Positions 12,901 through 27,085 of a DNA stretch of 64,000 bases are shown here, piece by piece. Origin of the DNA: Stratiolaelaps scimitus (lineage: Eukaryota; Arthropoda; Arachnida; Mesostigmata; Laelapidae); contig JABWDB010000002.1 of NCBI GenBank assembly GCA_019614645.1, positions 24,913,501 to 24,977,500 of the forward strand. The letters are read 5' to 3'. Made by a program: the position numbers and the translations under genes. The stretch's first letter is position 1, and every line of letters begins with the position of its first letter. The notes under the pieces are model-generated. The model made no database searches, was not told the DNA's origin, and saw only the letters and a program-made list of their open reading frames with translations.

Positions 12901-15900
12901 TCGTTGTTCGCTGTTGTCGCTGTTGTTGTCGTCGACGACAACGAAGCCGGTCGACAGGCGCCGCCGCCGCCGCCTGCCATCGGGATCGCTGCGTTGCTCG
13001 TGTAGAGACGACAATTGTAGCATAAACGAACAGACATAGCATGGAGGACGACATTAGGCTTCTGTCTCCTGGTTTCGGTCGTACAGCAGAGCCCCTTCCT
13101 GTAGGAACAGCAACACGAGATTCTTTCTCTCGCTGAAGCGGTAACAGTTTCTCATCGTATCGTGAAGTGGCTGCTGAGCATGGCACTCTAGATACTTGTA
13201 GAGAAAGAAGGGTGTAACGCCAGACTGATCTCTATTCGTTCGCTGATCTTCGATAGAGCGACCAAGTCTCTCTCTCTCGCCGGTCTTCGCTTCGTTGCAT
13301 ACTACGGCAACAGTGACATGCATCGCCGCAACTTTACTCGGCCACGAGTAACAGCAGCTTCAGTCGCGCACCTCAACCGCTTCTGTCCGCTCGAGACTAT
13401 GGCTTTTGGTGGCTGTGGCCGATAGACCCTCATCCACCAGGCGCCATTGTCCTGGATGGAGTCCGTCGGCGTTAGGGGCTTTGTCTGTACGTCTGTCTGT
13501 ATATATATGTGTGCGTGTATGTCTGTCTAGTAGTGATAGATATCTACTAGATGCCTAGTACTCTTGAGATCTTACGCATATCTCTTTCTCTCTCTCTCCC
13601 TTCGACCTCACTCTATCCTGTCTTTGTCATCGCCCAAACATACGGTGGATACGATTCGGCCTAGCTGAGCCTAACCGCTGCCGAGGTACTGAATTGACCG
13701 AATCAGTAGAAAGTGTCTCAGAGATTGCATAGGAGGGCGGGGCAGTGGCCCGCGATGTGATCCGAATAGTGGATGTTGACGCTACGCAGACATCGGACAG
13801 ATCGCGTGGACTGAATCGTGGTCACATCTATTTACATTGATACATCGGTCTTAAGGTTAAACATTCAACATACAGTTGGCCGTACATATAGTAAATTCTG
13901 CAAAAACAGTTATTATTATTATTATTGTTATAATGTAGCATTCTTCTGTTTAAGAAAAGGCTGCCTCAGTGTACCGAAACATCTTGCACGAGCGTTGTGG
14001 CATTAACTCATTAATTAAAAAGAAGTTAATATTCGCTTTCCTTCAGTATCGTTGATTTGTTTAATATTGTTTCATAAATGGTTATGTGCATATGTATAGA
14101 TATGCATGTATATCAATTTTCTATCGATATATGTACCTTGGCCGAACTCAAGATCTCAGTAAATCTGTGCTTGTTGCAAGCGTCACTCCCATACGACTGG
14201 TTTCAGGCTCAAATCACTCCGTTTCTTACGCGGGCCAGCCAATCTTCGCGTGTCTTAGGGCTGAGTCTCTTCGAGAGTTCCGTGTTTCCCTACGGAGTAG
14301 AGAGAGATAAGAGAGAGAGAAAAAAAAGAGCAGGAGTTCTATCTATAACCACTCACCCTGTGAGGTGGAGACCGTGTGCCCGACGGCCTATCCCACCGAC
14401 CGTCTGGACAGGCGCCCGCTGATAGAGTCTCCTGCCCAATGGCTGTCTCGCCCTCGTTATTGTCTCTGCTTACTTGACCTATGTCGATAAAGATTTCTGC
14501 CGTTGCGACTGAAGTTGGCTGGAGTGAGTTCACGACGAAGAACGAGAATGGCGCCTGCGACCCACTCGCCTCCCCCACCTTCTTCTAGTGATACTCGATT
14601 CTGTTCGGTTTACTGAGTGGCTACTACTTAGTGAAACGCCCCAGCGGGAGGGGGGGTCCGCAGACACCCATAGTGGTGGCTGCTTCTTCTGCAACCGGTG
14701 GCGACCGGCAGCCGGCAACGTATCCACCTAGTCTGCATTGATGTGCTCCCGTCGTAGTTGCACTAGTCTCATTGGCCGGGATAAATAATGCCGAATGAAC
14801 TGAGCCAGCCAGGGTCAGTCGTTCTTTTTCGAATGATTCGATCACGTTCGACTGGGAGAGGGAATATTCGGCGTTGGCGATTTAGTGGTGACAAAGTTCC
14901 AACAATAACCAGCTGACCAGGAGTAGAAGTTCGCACTCCCGCCGGTCGTACTCCTGCTGGTTACGGTTGACAGCTGATGATGATAGTAGTCGATTAAAAT
15001 CGATATAATTCGCACTGAACGAAGGCAAACTCAACACAAAAGTAGACTATTATTCTATTAAGATAACTTGAACACATTCGTTCGGAGGAGAAAATGACTT
15101 GAATGTTTCGTGCCCACGACCACTTCAGAACTGGTGTCCTCATTGTTATTATTATTATTAATCACAACCATCGTTTGGCAAAATGCATATAAACTTAGAG
15201 CGCACAAGTTGCGAGCCTCCGGTTATATCCGCTATAGTATTGGTGGACGCTTTAGACATATTCGAGGATTCAGGGAGTTTCTCCAGGAACATATTGCTAC
15301 ATTGGCGCTATCTCCGAACACTCTCCTCGTATTTCAACCAGCGAAAGGAAGTCACCCTCCGCTCCTCTCTCTCGCTATATATATCTATATATATATATAG
15401 GGGTGTATGGGTGTGTGTGTTTATGTTCCCTTCTCTAGTGGGGAGACAACGACGGCTGGATTGTTACGAGCAACGTTTTCAACTGTCGCAGTAACCCTGA
15501 TTCCCGTGGCTCTCGTCAAATCTCGAACCACACGATGCTGTTGAGTTCGACTGAACAGCAATAATAAGTAGGGACTATTTTCTAGATCGGCAGGTTAATC
15601 TGATATAGAATTTTGTTGTGCCTAAATAGACCGACTCCCAATGTGGGATATCTCAATAAAAATAATAATAATAATGAAGTATCTCCCTGTGAGAGATATC
15701 AAAAATAGTGAAACAGTTATTGAGTTCAATCGAAGAATGTCTATCTCATCCATTCTGCTGCATCTGGCTGTCTGCTGTCACTTTACCTTGCCGTTGTCTA
15801 GAGCATATTATAAACTCTAGTATGTGCGTTCAGCTCGAGGAGATCCGTAGACAGACATCACAGCAAGTGCTGTCTATATGGACAGTGCTTCTCCTTGGCT

Positions 15901-16880
15901 GAATCGCATAGATATTAGACCCGTGTAGACATTATTTTGCCAGACATAAATCGCAGCCCCCCACAGGCCGTCCCTAATGGCCCCCAGAACCACGTAAATT
16001 ATACTTGATCGCTCGCTCATCCGTCCGTGCGATGATGTTGATCGCCGACGAATGATGAGTCTCCATTGGTCATGTTTGTTGTTGCAAATCTCTCCCGCTT
16101 CCAGGCCTTTCGCAGCCGCAAAAAAGCTTTCCATCCATAGCTCAATAGGTTAGTCCCTACCTATCGTTCCTGGTCTTCTTGGACTGTCTATATATACACC
16201 TACACGAGCCATATATATATATATATATATATATATGTGTATATATATATATATGTTTTTGTGTTTCCCAACAGAAACCCGAGCTGACGCCGGCGATGAA
16301 CCGGGAGCTTTTTAGGCGGGTATATGGTTCAGCTGTGGCAATTTTTGTTGTTGCCGGGTGGACACAGCGGCCGCAACACCGCACCGGACGGTTGATTACT
16401 CTAGCTGCATTATAGGCGACGCTGTGCTGATCATGGCAGGCAGCAGTCGACCGGGCTTTGGAAACTAAACTGGCGTTATTTTATCGACAAAGGCTTTCTT
16501 TTGAAGATTGCTTTTCTGCTGCCCCATACATCGATGCGGAAGGGTAGAGCTAGAGGGAGAAATAGAGAAGATGTCGGTGTGGGAGATCATCAACTCTCAA
16601 AGGGTTTCCTCATCTCGGCTCTGTTAATATTGAAGGGAGGAAACGGGAGAGAAACGCCACGGTATCCCCTATAAACATAAACCAAGGGATATCAAAGCCG
16701 CGTGTAAACAATTTACGAAGCCACCAGCGAGCTCGCCCGCGTGGTTCTCATGATTCGCCCTATGAGATCGACAAGAGGGCTACAAGAGCAAGCTCTAAGC
16801 TGACTGACTGATTAACTGGCAAAGCTTCGAGGTTAACGCGAAATGAAAAAAGTCAAGCCTTGACCTTCCAGTACTACTAG

Positions 16881-16926
<46 letters not shown>

Positions 16927-19900
16927 CGATAGTTTCTATGTAGACATGGACCGAGAAAGAAACAGGAAGAACAACCATTCACGAAATGTGACCAAATTGA
17001 AAGTGTCAAATTTTGGTTAGTCGCCCACAGGTTTGCGGAACTTTCCCAACACTCTGCTCATTCATAGTGATCAAATAAGATACTCAAATCTACATCACGG
17101 TACAATCTTAATGGCCTGGCGACCTCAGTAAAGAGCCTCTGCAATAAACAACCCGCCACTCACTAATTTGTGGCGTGTGTGTGTGTGTGCGTTTGTGCTT
17201 GGGCATACTACGATATATGATGACATGTATTATCCCCGTTGCCTGCTTATGGCATCGCAAGATTCAGTTGTACTTTGTGTGTGGGTATCATGTAGATAGT
17301 GATCATATACAAGCCATGTCGTGAGGCAGACAGACGAGTGCCTATTGTCTGTATGATTTCGATGAAGGTTTCACCATAGTTATTATCCACCATCCGTGCG
17401 ATCGAGTTGCTACGAATGACGATTCGGCTGTGGGTCGGTACCGAACAACGTTGTGATGGTTGTACGTAATTTGGGGGTTCTCGATCCTTCGCCACCGCGG
17501 CCGGCATCCTCGATCGTCGGCTTCGTCATCAGCAGCAGCATCATCATCGTCGTACCAGCATAGGAGGAGGCTGTGTGATTTTATATATATATATATATAC
17601 GACAAACATGTGCGGTGAGTCTGTCCTCAGGTCAATTTGGCTCACGCTACAGTGAGGTACAAGGAAGGATAGAAAGAAAAGGGAACGAAATGACGAGATC
17701 GTAGTTACTATTTAGTTTTTCGACTGTCGGCAATAGACGTACACGAAATCTGAAGGACCAGCAACATGAGAGGTGGATATGGATGAAGCCAAATAGGGAG
17801 GACAGCCGAAGTCCAAGGTTTGGCTACTTCAGTTACTTTTACGTTATCTTTTTGGGATGTCTATTGAAGTCATTCCGTTGAGGCGATGTGCGCGGTGTCG
17901 ACATCATCGGGCTCGACCATCATTGCCCTAGTGACGACTGTCCGGTACCGCATTCATCATCAAAATCGTGTGATGCCGACGAACGACTTCAAGGATCCGA
18001 CGTCGGACGACGACTGATGGAGTTGGCTTGACTAAGAAAACGGCACAGGGGTACCAGGACACGAGCAAGTATTTCATCTCCTTCGTAGGTGAACGAGAAG
18101 GCCACCGGTGACAGAAAGGTGCGCGAAGCACCCGCAAAAGCAACCTTGATGATAAGAGCTTAGCGACGGGCAAAGACGAGCGACCCCACACATGTATACA
18201 CGATTTCGGTCGGCAATGTATGCGCATAGAGATGACGGGACCGACAATTCGTACAATTCCTTCAATTGTGAAGCAATATGTCTTCGTGTTTGGTTTCGTC
18301 TTGAAGATGTCTGCAGATATCTACAGGCGACAGATTCACTGAGCGAATCGCAGCCTTCTGTTCAAAGTGGTCAGAGCATACCATCCGTCTACGGTAGACG
18401 ATGAGATATGTGTGGGAAGAAAATGAAGTGTGAACAGAGTCCCTCTAATCAATAGAGCGGCGACTCCGTTTGTACCTGTCCCCGTCTGGCAGAACAGGCT
18501 GAGTCACGACAAACTTGGATTGTCCTATACACCTCCATAATTAACCGCCAACCTATACTGGATTGACAACGTCGTTTTAATTCCCTCTAGCAGGAACATT
18601 CAACGTTTAAGTTTCGTTCCTCGACGAGTGCGTGCAAACATGTATTAATTGACATAGGTATATAGTGTCAACCTGAGTTTAGATAACAGAGCATAGATAT
18701 GGCCGTATGCCTGAAGTTGAAGGGTCTGACCAATATGACTAAGTTTGTCCCACTGGTCAATGATACTCCTTCCCCATCTCCATCTTCGGCGAGTTTCTAT
18801 CTATCTATCTCTAGCTAGTGTCTCCTTTAAACTGCAGGTCCCGTTCCGGTGTTGTTGTTGTTGTTGTTGTTGTTGTCTGCTGAGGTGGTCCTTGGTGTTC
18901 TCTCGGTTTGTCTCCTCCTCTTGGTCGGCGTTGTCGCCTATTTCTCAGTCATGTTTTTCTCATCGTGTTTATAGCGTCCACCATCACCACCACCACCGCC
19001 AAACTCGTTTACTACTCCCGCCCATAGTTCTTTGCCTTTCTTCGGTCGTCCCGGCTACTCAGCAGAGACGAATATAGGGTGCTCAGGTGACCCCCAGCTC
19101 GAGCCTCCACCCCACTGGCATCTTCTCACTCACTCAACCAGTCACTCATTCCGTCCTGAGTCCTGCGTGGCTATCAGCAACAGTAGACAACAAGAACCTT
19201 GGGCCTGTTGGACTCGCTGTGGTTACCCGTTGGTTTTCAGACTGCATAGCAGTTGTTGCCTACTAGTAGTACTAGCTGGAGTCATTGGTAGTCCCGGCCG
19301 GTCGCCGGGAGCAACCGGAGTTCGCCGCCGGTCGCGTATCTCGATCCGGCATCGGCAATTCGTCTCGGCGGCTCGGCGTGGCTCGTCGTCTACTGCTGCT
19401 TCTCTGTAACATGAGGTGAGAGAGAAGAGGAAATGCCCGCTGTTGTGCGCCTACCGACGCAGATACCCGTACCGATATCGGCAACCTACTTGCTGTCAGC
19501 CACGACTAGAGACATGGGGGGTGTACGGAACTATACGGAAACACTGGTGGTGCCGCTTGTGGATGTTGCTGATGGTGGCACTCTTGAGCGCTGACTGACT
19601 CGGCTCTTTTTGCCGAATGGTCGCGTCGAGTTCGGGCCACGGCCGTCGACGGACGGTAGCGGCCGACGACGACAGAGACTTAGGAAACGACAGCAAAAAC
19701 GGCACAGGCCAAAGAATTTTGGATACTTTATGAGGTCTTCAGATACAGAACCCTGTGGGTTAGGTCGGTTGCGTCGACCGTCTGTCGAAAACCGGGCCTT
19801 GATGTTACATATTTAGTAGCCACATAGTGTGGCCAAGATGTTTGTATGTCTGACGAACGAACTCCAAAGCTCTTGACATTAAATTATGAGAGGAGCTATG

Positions 19901-22852
19901 GGCTTGAACAAGATGACACAAATGATATATAATACGTAAAAGAGGAGTTAATAAAATAATAACAATGGTATATTAACGTAACAGCCGGCCGCTCTGTATC
20001 GATACAGCGGGAAATCGACAAGGAAGAATCACCGCATGTTCGGGATAGAACAGTAGTCTTAAACCTGAAACCTAAGAAGGTCTCAGCAAGGTTTCTATTC
20101 ATCACGATGCCTTGGAAAGGTGCTAAGCATCTGGGTGCCCGTCATCCCACATCGTCCAGTTCTCCACAGCGTTAGGCTAGATTGATTATGGTGCACTTGT
20201 GCGTTCGGTTTCATCATGTAGCCTCCTGGCTCATTTCGCTTCTTAGGGCACCACTGCGCCGATGCGTGGCTCGTGCGCTATATTTGACAGGTGCCCTTTA
20301 AATGGTGTTCTTGTATTGAGAAGATCTTCTCCCACTTCCACCCCAACTGAAGAAACGTTTGCGTCATTGTGAAAACAAATCAGCACGATCGTGGCATTAT
20401 AGTGATCTTGACTAAACAAACGCCTTTGTCGAATAATCAGTGTCTATCGCAGTGGATACCTCATGGTTCGGCGTGGGGAACGTCATGGAATATATATATA
20501 TATATATACATATATATTAGATTGAGATGGCTGAGATCAAATTACCAGTGGACGCTGGAATATAGCAGTATTTTTACTATATTTAGTGAATACATTTACT
20601 CTCAGTGAAAAAATTCACCCTATAAATAAATAAAAAATAAAACTTCCGTAAACGACAACTGATAACGTCGATAAGACAAAAAACGATTGACAAGTCGAAT
20701 ACGTTCAGGAGGAGCTATTTCAGAATGTGCAGTTACGCCTAGATTATGTGGGTTCGTTCACAGCTTGTTACAAGGCGATTTTCCTTCGCCCTGGTCCCTG
20801 CGTCATTGCCTGATCATTCTTGGCCTTATCAATCTCGCTTCTGACGATGACGACACGACGCATACGGAGCTTCCCCGTCGATATGCGGCTCGATACGTCG
20901 AGCTGGTATGCGACACCAATTCTATTGGAAGTGTTCAATGGTCCAGGTTCGTGCGACCCGACCTTCCCTTATCAACAGGTCGCTATCTCCGGTTTATTGC
21001 CTCTAACAACTGCGGCTAAGGTTGCAGTCCCAGTCGTTGTTTGTGTCTTCGGGGGGCTTTTCGTGGTATTTATTGGTCGATAAAGAATCGAACACGCCAA
21101 TATAGATAGTCTGGGATGGGAAAGCTTGAGACGGCCGAGATAAGCAATTGAACAATTCGTTCTTATTTGGGAAAAAAATAGTAGAGCTATTATGATATAA
21201 CCGCCGAAGCGTCTAGCGGTGCAGCAAATGGTTGGTGAATATAGCGATACGAATCGCGCTCTGAAATCGAGCCGCAATGTGGCTTCAGCTCATGATTCAC
21301 GACCGTACTGAAGTGGCGTAAACACTAGCCATAATTTTTTCTTATCCGAAAATTATTTTGTGGTTAAGTAGCAATGTGCCTATCAAAGGCTTTTTTATGA
21401 TCCGAACGAATGCTATGATCGACATTCTATAAAATGGAACGTTACCCCGTCATTTTGCATCTATAATTCGCTTTGTGATCGCGACGAGTGAGTCAGCCCT
21501 TGATCGTAGGAAGTGGCTTTATTTGATTCTCTCTCTCTCTCTCAACAGACGCGGCTTCTTCCCCATAAAAAAGCCTCTTATACGTAGTGGTACGCTGTAT
21601 GTTCACGTACGAATAAACACCTAACGTACGCGAAGCCCAGATCGGATCGAATCTCGCTTCCGAAGCGGTCACCAAGGGAATCCGTAATAGTAATAAGGCT
21701 AATCCTTAAAAATCATTGCTCTCGTTCGTCTGTCATCGACTCGATTTGAGCCGTCGAGTCTGAGCCCAATGCGTAAATAGCCAAGCTGCCCGAAGCGCTG
21801 CCAGCTTTTCGACTTCATCAGATACTTCTGAGCGTACTTCGTGGAACTTCTTATCTAAGTAGCTTTAGCGCTTGAGTCCTTCAACGCTGTTCGCTCGTAG
21901 TTCAAGGTTTTTTTCTCTGCGATACTCTCTGCTGGTCTCTTGTCATGTTTTCAACCGGCGAAGTGTGTTCATTGGTGTACTTAGCAGTTGTGGTGGTAGA
22001 TATTCGAGTTGTCTGGATCTAACATGAGGTTAGCCACTTGTTGTTGCCTCGCTGCTGTTATTCGTTCATCATCGTTGCAGTGGCTCGGCTCAGTCCCTCG
22101 TACCCAAAGGTACCTCGCGTTCGACAGGGCCCAGGACATTGGATCACTTAAGCAGATCCAAGCACCGACGACAAGCTTTGTCGCTGGCACGTATTTAGGC
22201 ATCACTGTTGTCTTGTGCTCCACTGAATGACCGGGCATCGCGCGCGTGTACACAGGGTCCATTTGCCGCTTTTTGAAGCAATTTTGATGTTTACTTGGCG
22301 GGCCACCGGGCTCCTCTTTCTCGAACAGAGTCATAACAGTCTTTGCTGTAGGATTTCGCTTTCTTCTCGGGAGATTCGGCTTTTGCGCGGCTTCGCTCGA
22401 CGTGCGCTCTGCCGAACATTTGCGGCGACGTCTTACGCGATCAACACGGCGCGTGAGGAAGGTCTAGATAGCGAAGACCGCTGAGTATTAGGTTTAGTAG
22501 GTCCGCTATTGTACACCCCACAAGCTCGAGGCAAAAATCCTGATGAGTCGACTTCGGTAAGAGACCGAAGACGACGCGACTGCGACTGACCCTTCTTTAC
22601 TCGGAGCGGCGGAGAAGCGACAAGCGGTGCAGAGGGACAGTGTTGAAGAAAATCAAGTTTTCTTTCTTTCTTTTTTACCTGATCTGTCTCATCTTAGCTC
22701 CCTGTAATAGCGGCACGCATGAGGAGGCCCCATCCTCCCCTCCTCGCTAATTTGCTCTAAGCATTTGTTTACTTTAGGATTCAAGAAAAAGAGAAGCAGA
22801 AGAAAGACAAGAGGCTGAAGATAAATTGAGGAAATATATGCGCATTAGCTAG

Positions 22853-22888
<36 letters not shown>

Positions 22889-25800
22889 GGGCAAAATATG
22901 GGTTGTCAGGAAGAGAAAGATCAATGCTGGGTAACCGAACAGCTCGTCGGTGAGGCAAGACATATAGGAGTTTGGAGGACTTATCAGGGTAAAGGTGGAA
23001 GTCTACAGTTAAAAGATATACGTTTCCAGTTGAAGTATGGCCCCTTTAACTGGATGCTAAAAAGCATGCTACTTCTTTCCTAAGCTCACATTTGCCCCAC
23101 CCTATCTATCTGTGTGTACGTGCGAGTCTCTAGCTATATGTGTGTATTTCACAGTTTAGGGCAGTTGCGGAATACCCATTTGATTCGCAATGAAACGCCA
23201 TAGCTGCCTGGATGCAGTAAACCTAAAAACCGCTACTAGACTCGTATATCTAGTACAAATGAACGGGCCACCGAGGGCCTGGTGGCAGCGGCCGAAAGAA
23301 GATGAACCATTAGAAGGTTGACAGGAAAAAAGGGAAATAAATAAAGCTGATGACGGTAAAGGAAAAGTCTAAGCACTGAGGCTTATCGGCGACCGTGACG
23401 TTCGGTTCTCTACCATTAGCTTAGCAGCGGTGGGCTGATGTTTTCTGATGTCTGTCGGCAACGGAATTGTTGGGTAATAGTCAGTCGGCTGATGGAAACG
23501 AGATCTCGACAGCCAGTAATAATCAATGAGAGTGAAGAGAGAGAGAGAGAGAGAGCAGATAGAAGTGTAGCTAATCCCTTGTGGAAGAACTTTTAAATAC
23601 GTCTTGAATGAGGCACTGTGGGCTTACATGCCGAGAGTAGCTCTTCATATATAAAGACTGATCATTGATGAGTTGCTTGCTTCATTCGAGCACATATATA
23701 CATATACACACAAACCATTTCTAGGAAGGCATTACCCAATATGGAAAAAGGAGCTAAAAAAAACTAAACCTAAAGGCAGTGTGGACCTTACTGCACGAAT
23801 GCCTTGCTAATGCATGGAAATACCTTGACAACACTGATAAGCTGTGTCGGAGCACCCGAATGGGTCGACTTAAACAGGTGTGTGTGTGACAGTCCTATGT
23901 ATGATACTGTGTTTATATATATATATATGTATACATATTATTAATAATACGCTTGCTGTATTGTTCGTTTGGGCCCATGAATCATATTGGTGTGTTCGGA
24001 TGTTAGTTTGTAACCAACTCTTTTATCCGGGCGAATGGATTTATTCGATATCATAAGAGTGTGCTATCCATTGAAGACCACATCGGTGTCCTCTCTCGTG
24101 TTCTTGTGTTCGAGCGACTTGGACGGAACTTTCATGTAGGTTAACCTTGTCTGCCGCTGTCGGCGCTGATCATGATATGAGTACGGTTTGATCTGTCCAG
24201 CTTTCTATGCAGAGGCCAACCAAAGCTTTTTGGATCATTGTCGAATCTTTTCCGTTTAGTGCTTTGGGACAGACGATAGCTGGTGAGATCGTCAGATCTT
24301 CTCGTAGTTAAAGCTCCGGCGAGAAGGCTCCGGTCTCCCATTTGCTACCTCCCTCGATTTATTGTGTACTTCTCACCGGAGTGAGAAAGCCGACAAGGGT
24401 CTGGATCTGTCTGCGGTCTGATCCCGGCTAAGAGATATGCCAGTGAGTCGTCTCTGATCTAAACCATGCACGTCTCCACACGAGATCAATCGAAGCTGAT
24501 GTTGGCTGGCATGCACAAATGTTCATGATGTGATCAGCAACTCTCTTTGTTGCGGAAGTAATTTCGATTCCGGCGGTTGATGGCTATATGTTTTTGTAAA
24601 TAGCTAGACAAGGCAGACAAACTTCACGGTTAGTCAGTGTAGGAGGGGGGTGGGTTGGGGGGCGTCTGTTTGACTTTGCTAGCAGACGTACGGCCGTCGG
24701 GCGTCATCAACGACGTCCACCGCTGTCGGGGTACCTTCGTTAAGTCGAAAACTTCATCTGATATACGAAGAGCGCGGATACTGATGACATGCGTTAGGGC
24801 ACAAGCGACGGGATTCCCACTGGTCTAAATTACCCGGAGAGTTGAGCGAGCGAGCGATCAACGGAAGGCACCGTTGGCGGGACCGCGAGAGGCCCAAACT
24901 CCCTGAAGTCGCATGGTGGGTCCAGCCATCATCAACGAGGACCAAGGATGACGACAGAGAAGAACCGCCTAAAGTCGTCTGGTTCGGCAAGCAGAGACGG
25001 TGGCCAATGTGAGGAGCTGATGACAGCAGCCTCTGGCTGATACGATGGACCACCTAAGCGTAATGTTCCCTCAGTAGAAGTCGAGGGAACGCACGGCACT
25101 ATCGTATGACGCTGACCATCATGATCTTGATTTGGCCGTTCAATATGAGGAATTTGATGCGAGACCGTGTCTAACCTCTGTTTCGAGCTTCGGTACGAAC
25201 GAGCGAAGCCGACGTCTGTCGCCGTCCACGATGATGATGATGATGATTTGGTGATTTCTGTTGACGAGAAATATCGACGTTAGCGAGACACTCTGCGGGA
25301 GGTCTTCTATAAATATCAGGCCCACAGGCTCAGCGAATCTATTGATCGAGGCATTCTGTCGCATGGAAGCTGTAGTCAACTCTCAAACACCGATTTTGAC
25401 TATTACCATTATTATTATATTATTATTAGGATGTAGACATAGAGATTAAGTAATTATTGTTAATTGAGCAAATTACGTTGAAGGTCGGAAATATACTCAT
25501 TGTGTAGACATTAGTAATTAGCTGGCTAAATTGAGTCCTGTTAACGTATCATGATAACGACCACAGAATTATACATAGAGTGGTCGGTGATGTAGTATTA
25601 ATGGATTCATTGTTAATTATATATCATTAATCTTAGGTTACTCGGTGACTCTGTCCGCAATGACAATACATTATCCCGAGTGTGTCACAAATTATGAGCG
25701 TCGATATCGATGAAGAAATGTCAAAATCTCGTTGAACGAAGGGTGAAAGTTGAGCTTGAGCATTTTGACAAGCGACTTCCGTTTGTTTAAAGGCTACAGC

Positions 25801-27054
25801 CATGATGCCATCTAGACTGCGTTCCTTCTTGTACTTCGTCTTACTCTCAGTAGACAAATTGAAACAGCTTCTGTTATAGGCACATTTGTTTACTAGTCCG
25901 TGGTGGCTCCTGTTTCTTGTGGTCACCTTACGTCACTCTGCAACTGTGGTGGTAACGGCGGCGGCGGCGGCGGCAGCAGCAGTAACAACAACGAAACGGG
26001 TGTTGCTCGATTAATCCAACTGTGCATTGTGCGTCTGTCGTCCTCTTCAGATCGACAAAGTGAACCTCGTGTCGAGTTGAAGAACGTTTCCCGCGAGTCC
26101 AAGGGTAGCACCAACCAAACGGAACAGAAGGCTACGTTAAAGCAATAATCACTGCCTCCGTCGATATTTGTCTATTGTGCGGTACAGGTCTCTATCCGAT
26201 GGGGCTGGTATGAGTCTGCCAGAAGGACTACTGCACCAGTTGAACTGTTCGACTGCCGCCGAATGGATTCGCGGACGAAAGTGGATGGATAAGATTGAAC
26301 TTTGAGAGCTTCGTAGCCGCAACAGCAGCAGCAGCAGCGGCAACCGCAGTAGTAGTAGTAGTAGCATTCAAGCGGGCCCGTTTTGCAGTCGCATCTGTTC
26401 GAAAGTTTAGATTGTGCGGCCTTCTCGATGCCCATCTCAAGCCACCCTGGCGCCATACCGCCAACCGTTCACCCGCTCGAGCTCTCTCTCTCGCTCGCTC
26501 TCTAACTCCATCTCTCTCTCTCTCTCTCGTCGGTATTCTCACACGGAACGCAACGATCACCGAAATGTCTGATCAGATGTGTTGACTTTATTCCGCAGAT
26601 AGCGACGAATTATCTGAAATGAAGGGAGCCGCGATATAAAACTCTGGCTAGACAGGATCAGTTCTCACGGACGAAACAATTCCATCAAGTGGTTTCGTGC
26701 ATATTGCGAATTTCTTTGATTAAACATATGCATATGGATGAGCGTGAGTTTTCCTATACAATATTGTGCAGTAAATTGTTGCTCTTAGTTGATTTATTAC
26801 GTTGAACAAGAAACTGGCCACGCGTGACAACTGACAGACAGAGTAGGTACGTTAAACTCTTGATAATAAAGCGAACTACTCACTTAGCAGTTGGCAAACA
26901 TTGGTCTATATTGGCACTTTTGCTAGACGTCGAATCTAGCAATAGATCACGATGTTCAAACATCACGAGTACACAAATAGACGTAAGTCCTGTAAAGGCA
27001 CGTTTTCCCGTACATTACATCGGCTGTTCGCTCGTCTTCATGTCCATCCATTAC

Positions 27055-27085
<31 letters not shown>

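Noticed and set aside
20687..21083. 110- and 87-codon overlapping plus frames, the second with a hydrophobic C-terminus (KVAVPVVVCVFGGLFVVFIG)
   Set aside because: The membrane-like end drew attention, but there is no signal peptide, family match or convincing splice borders, and it lies in the BAMBI-like intron.
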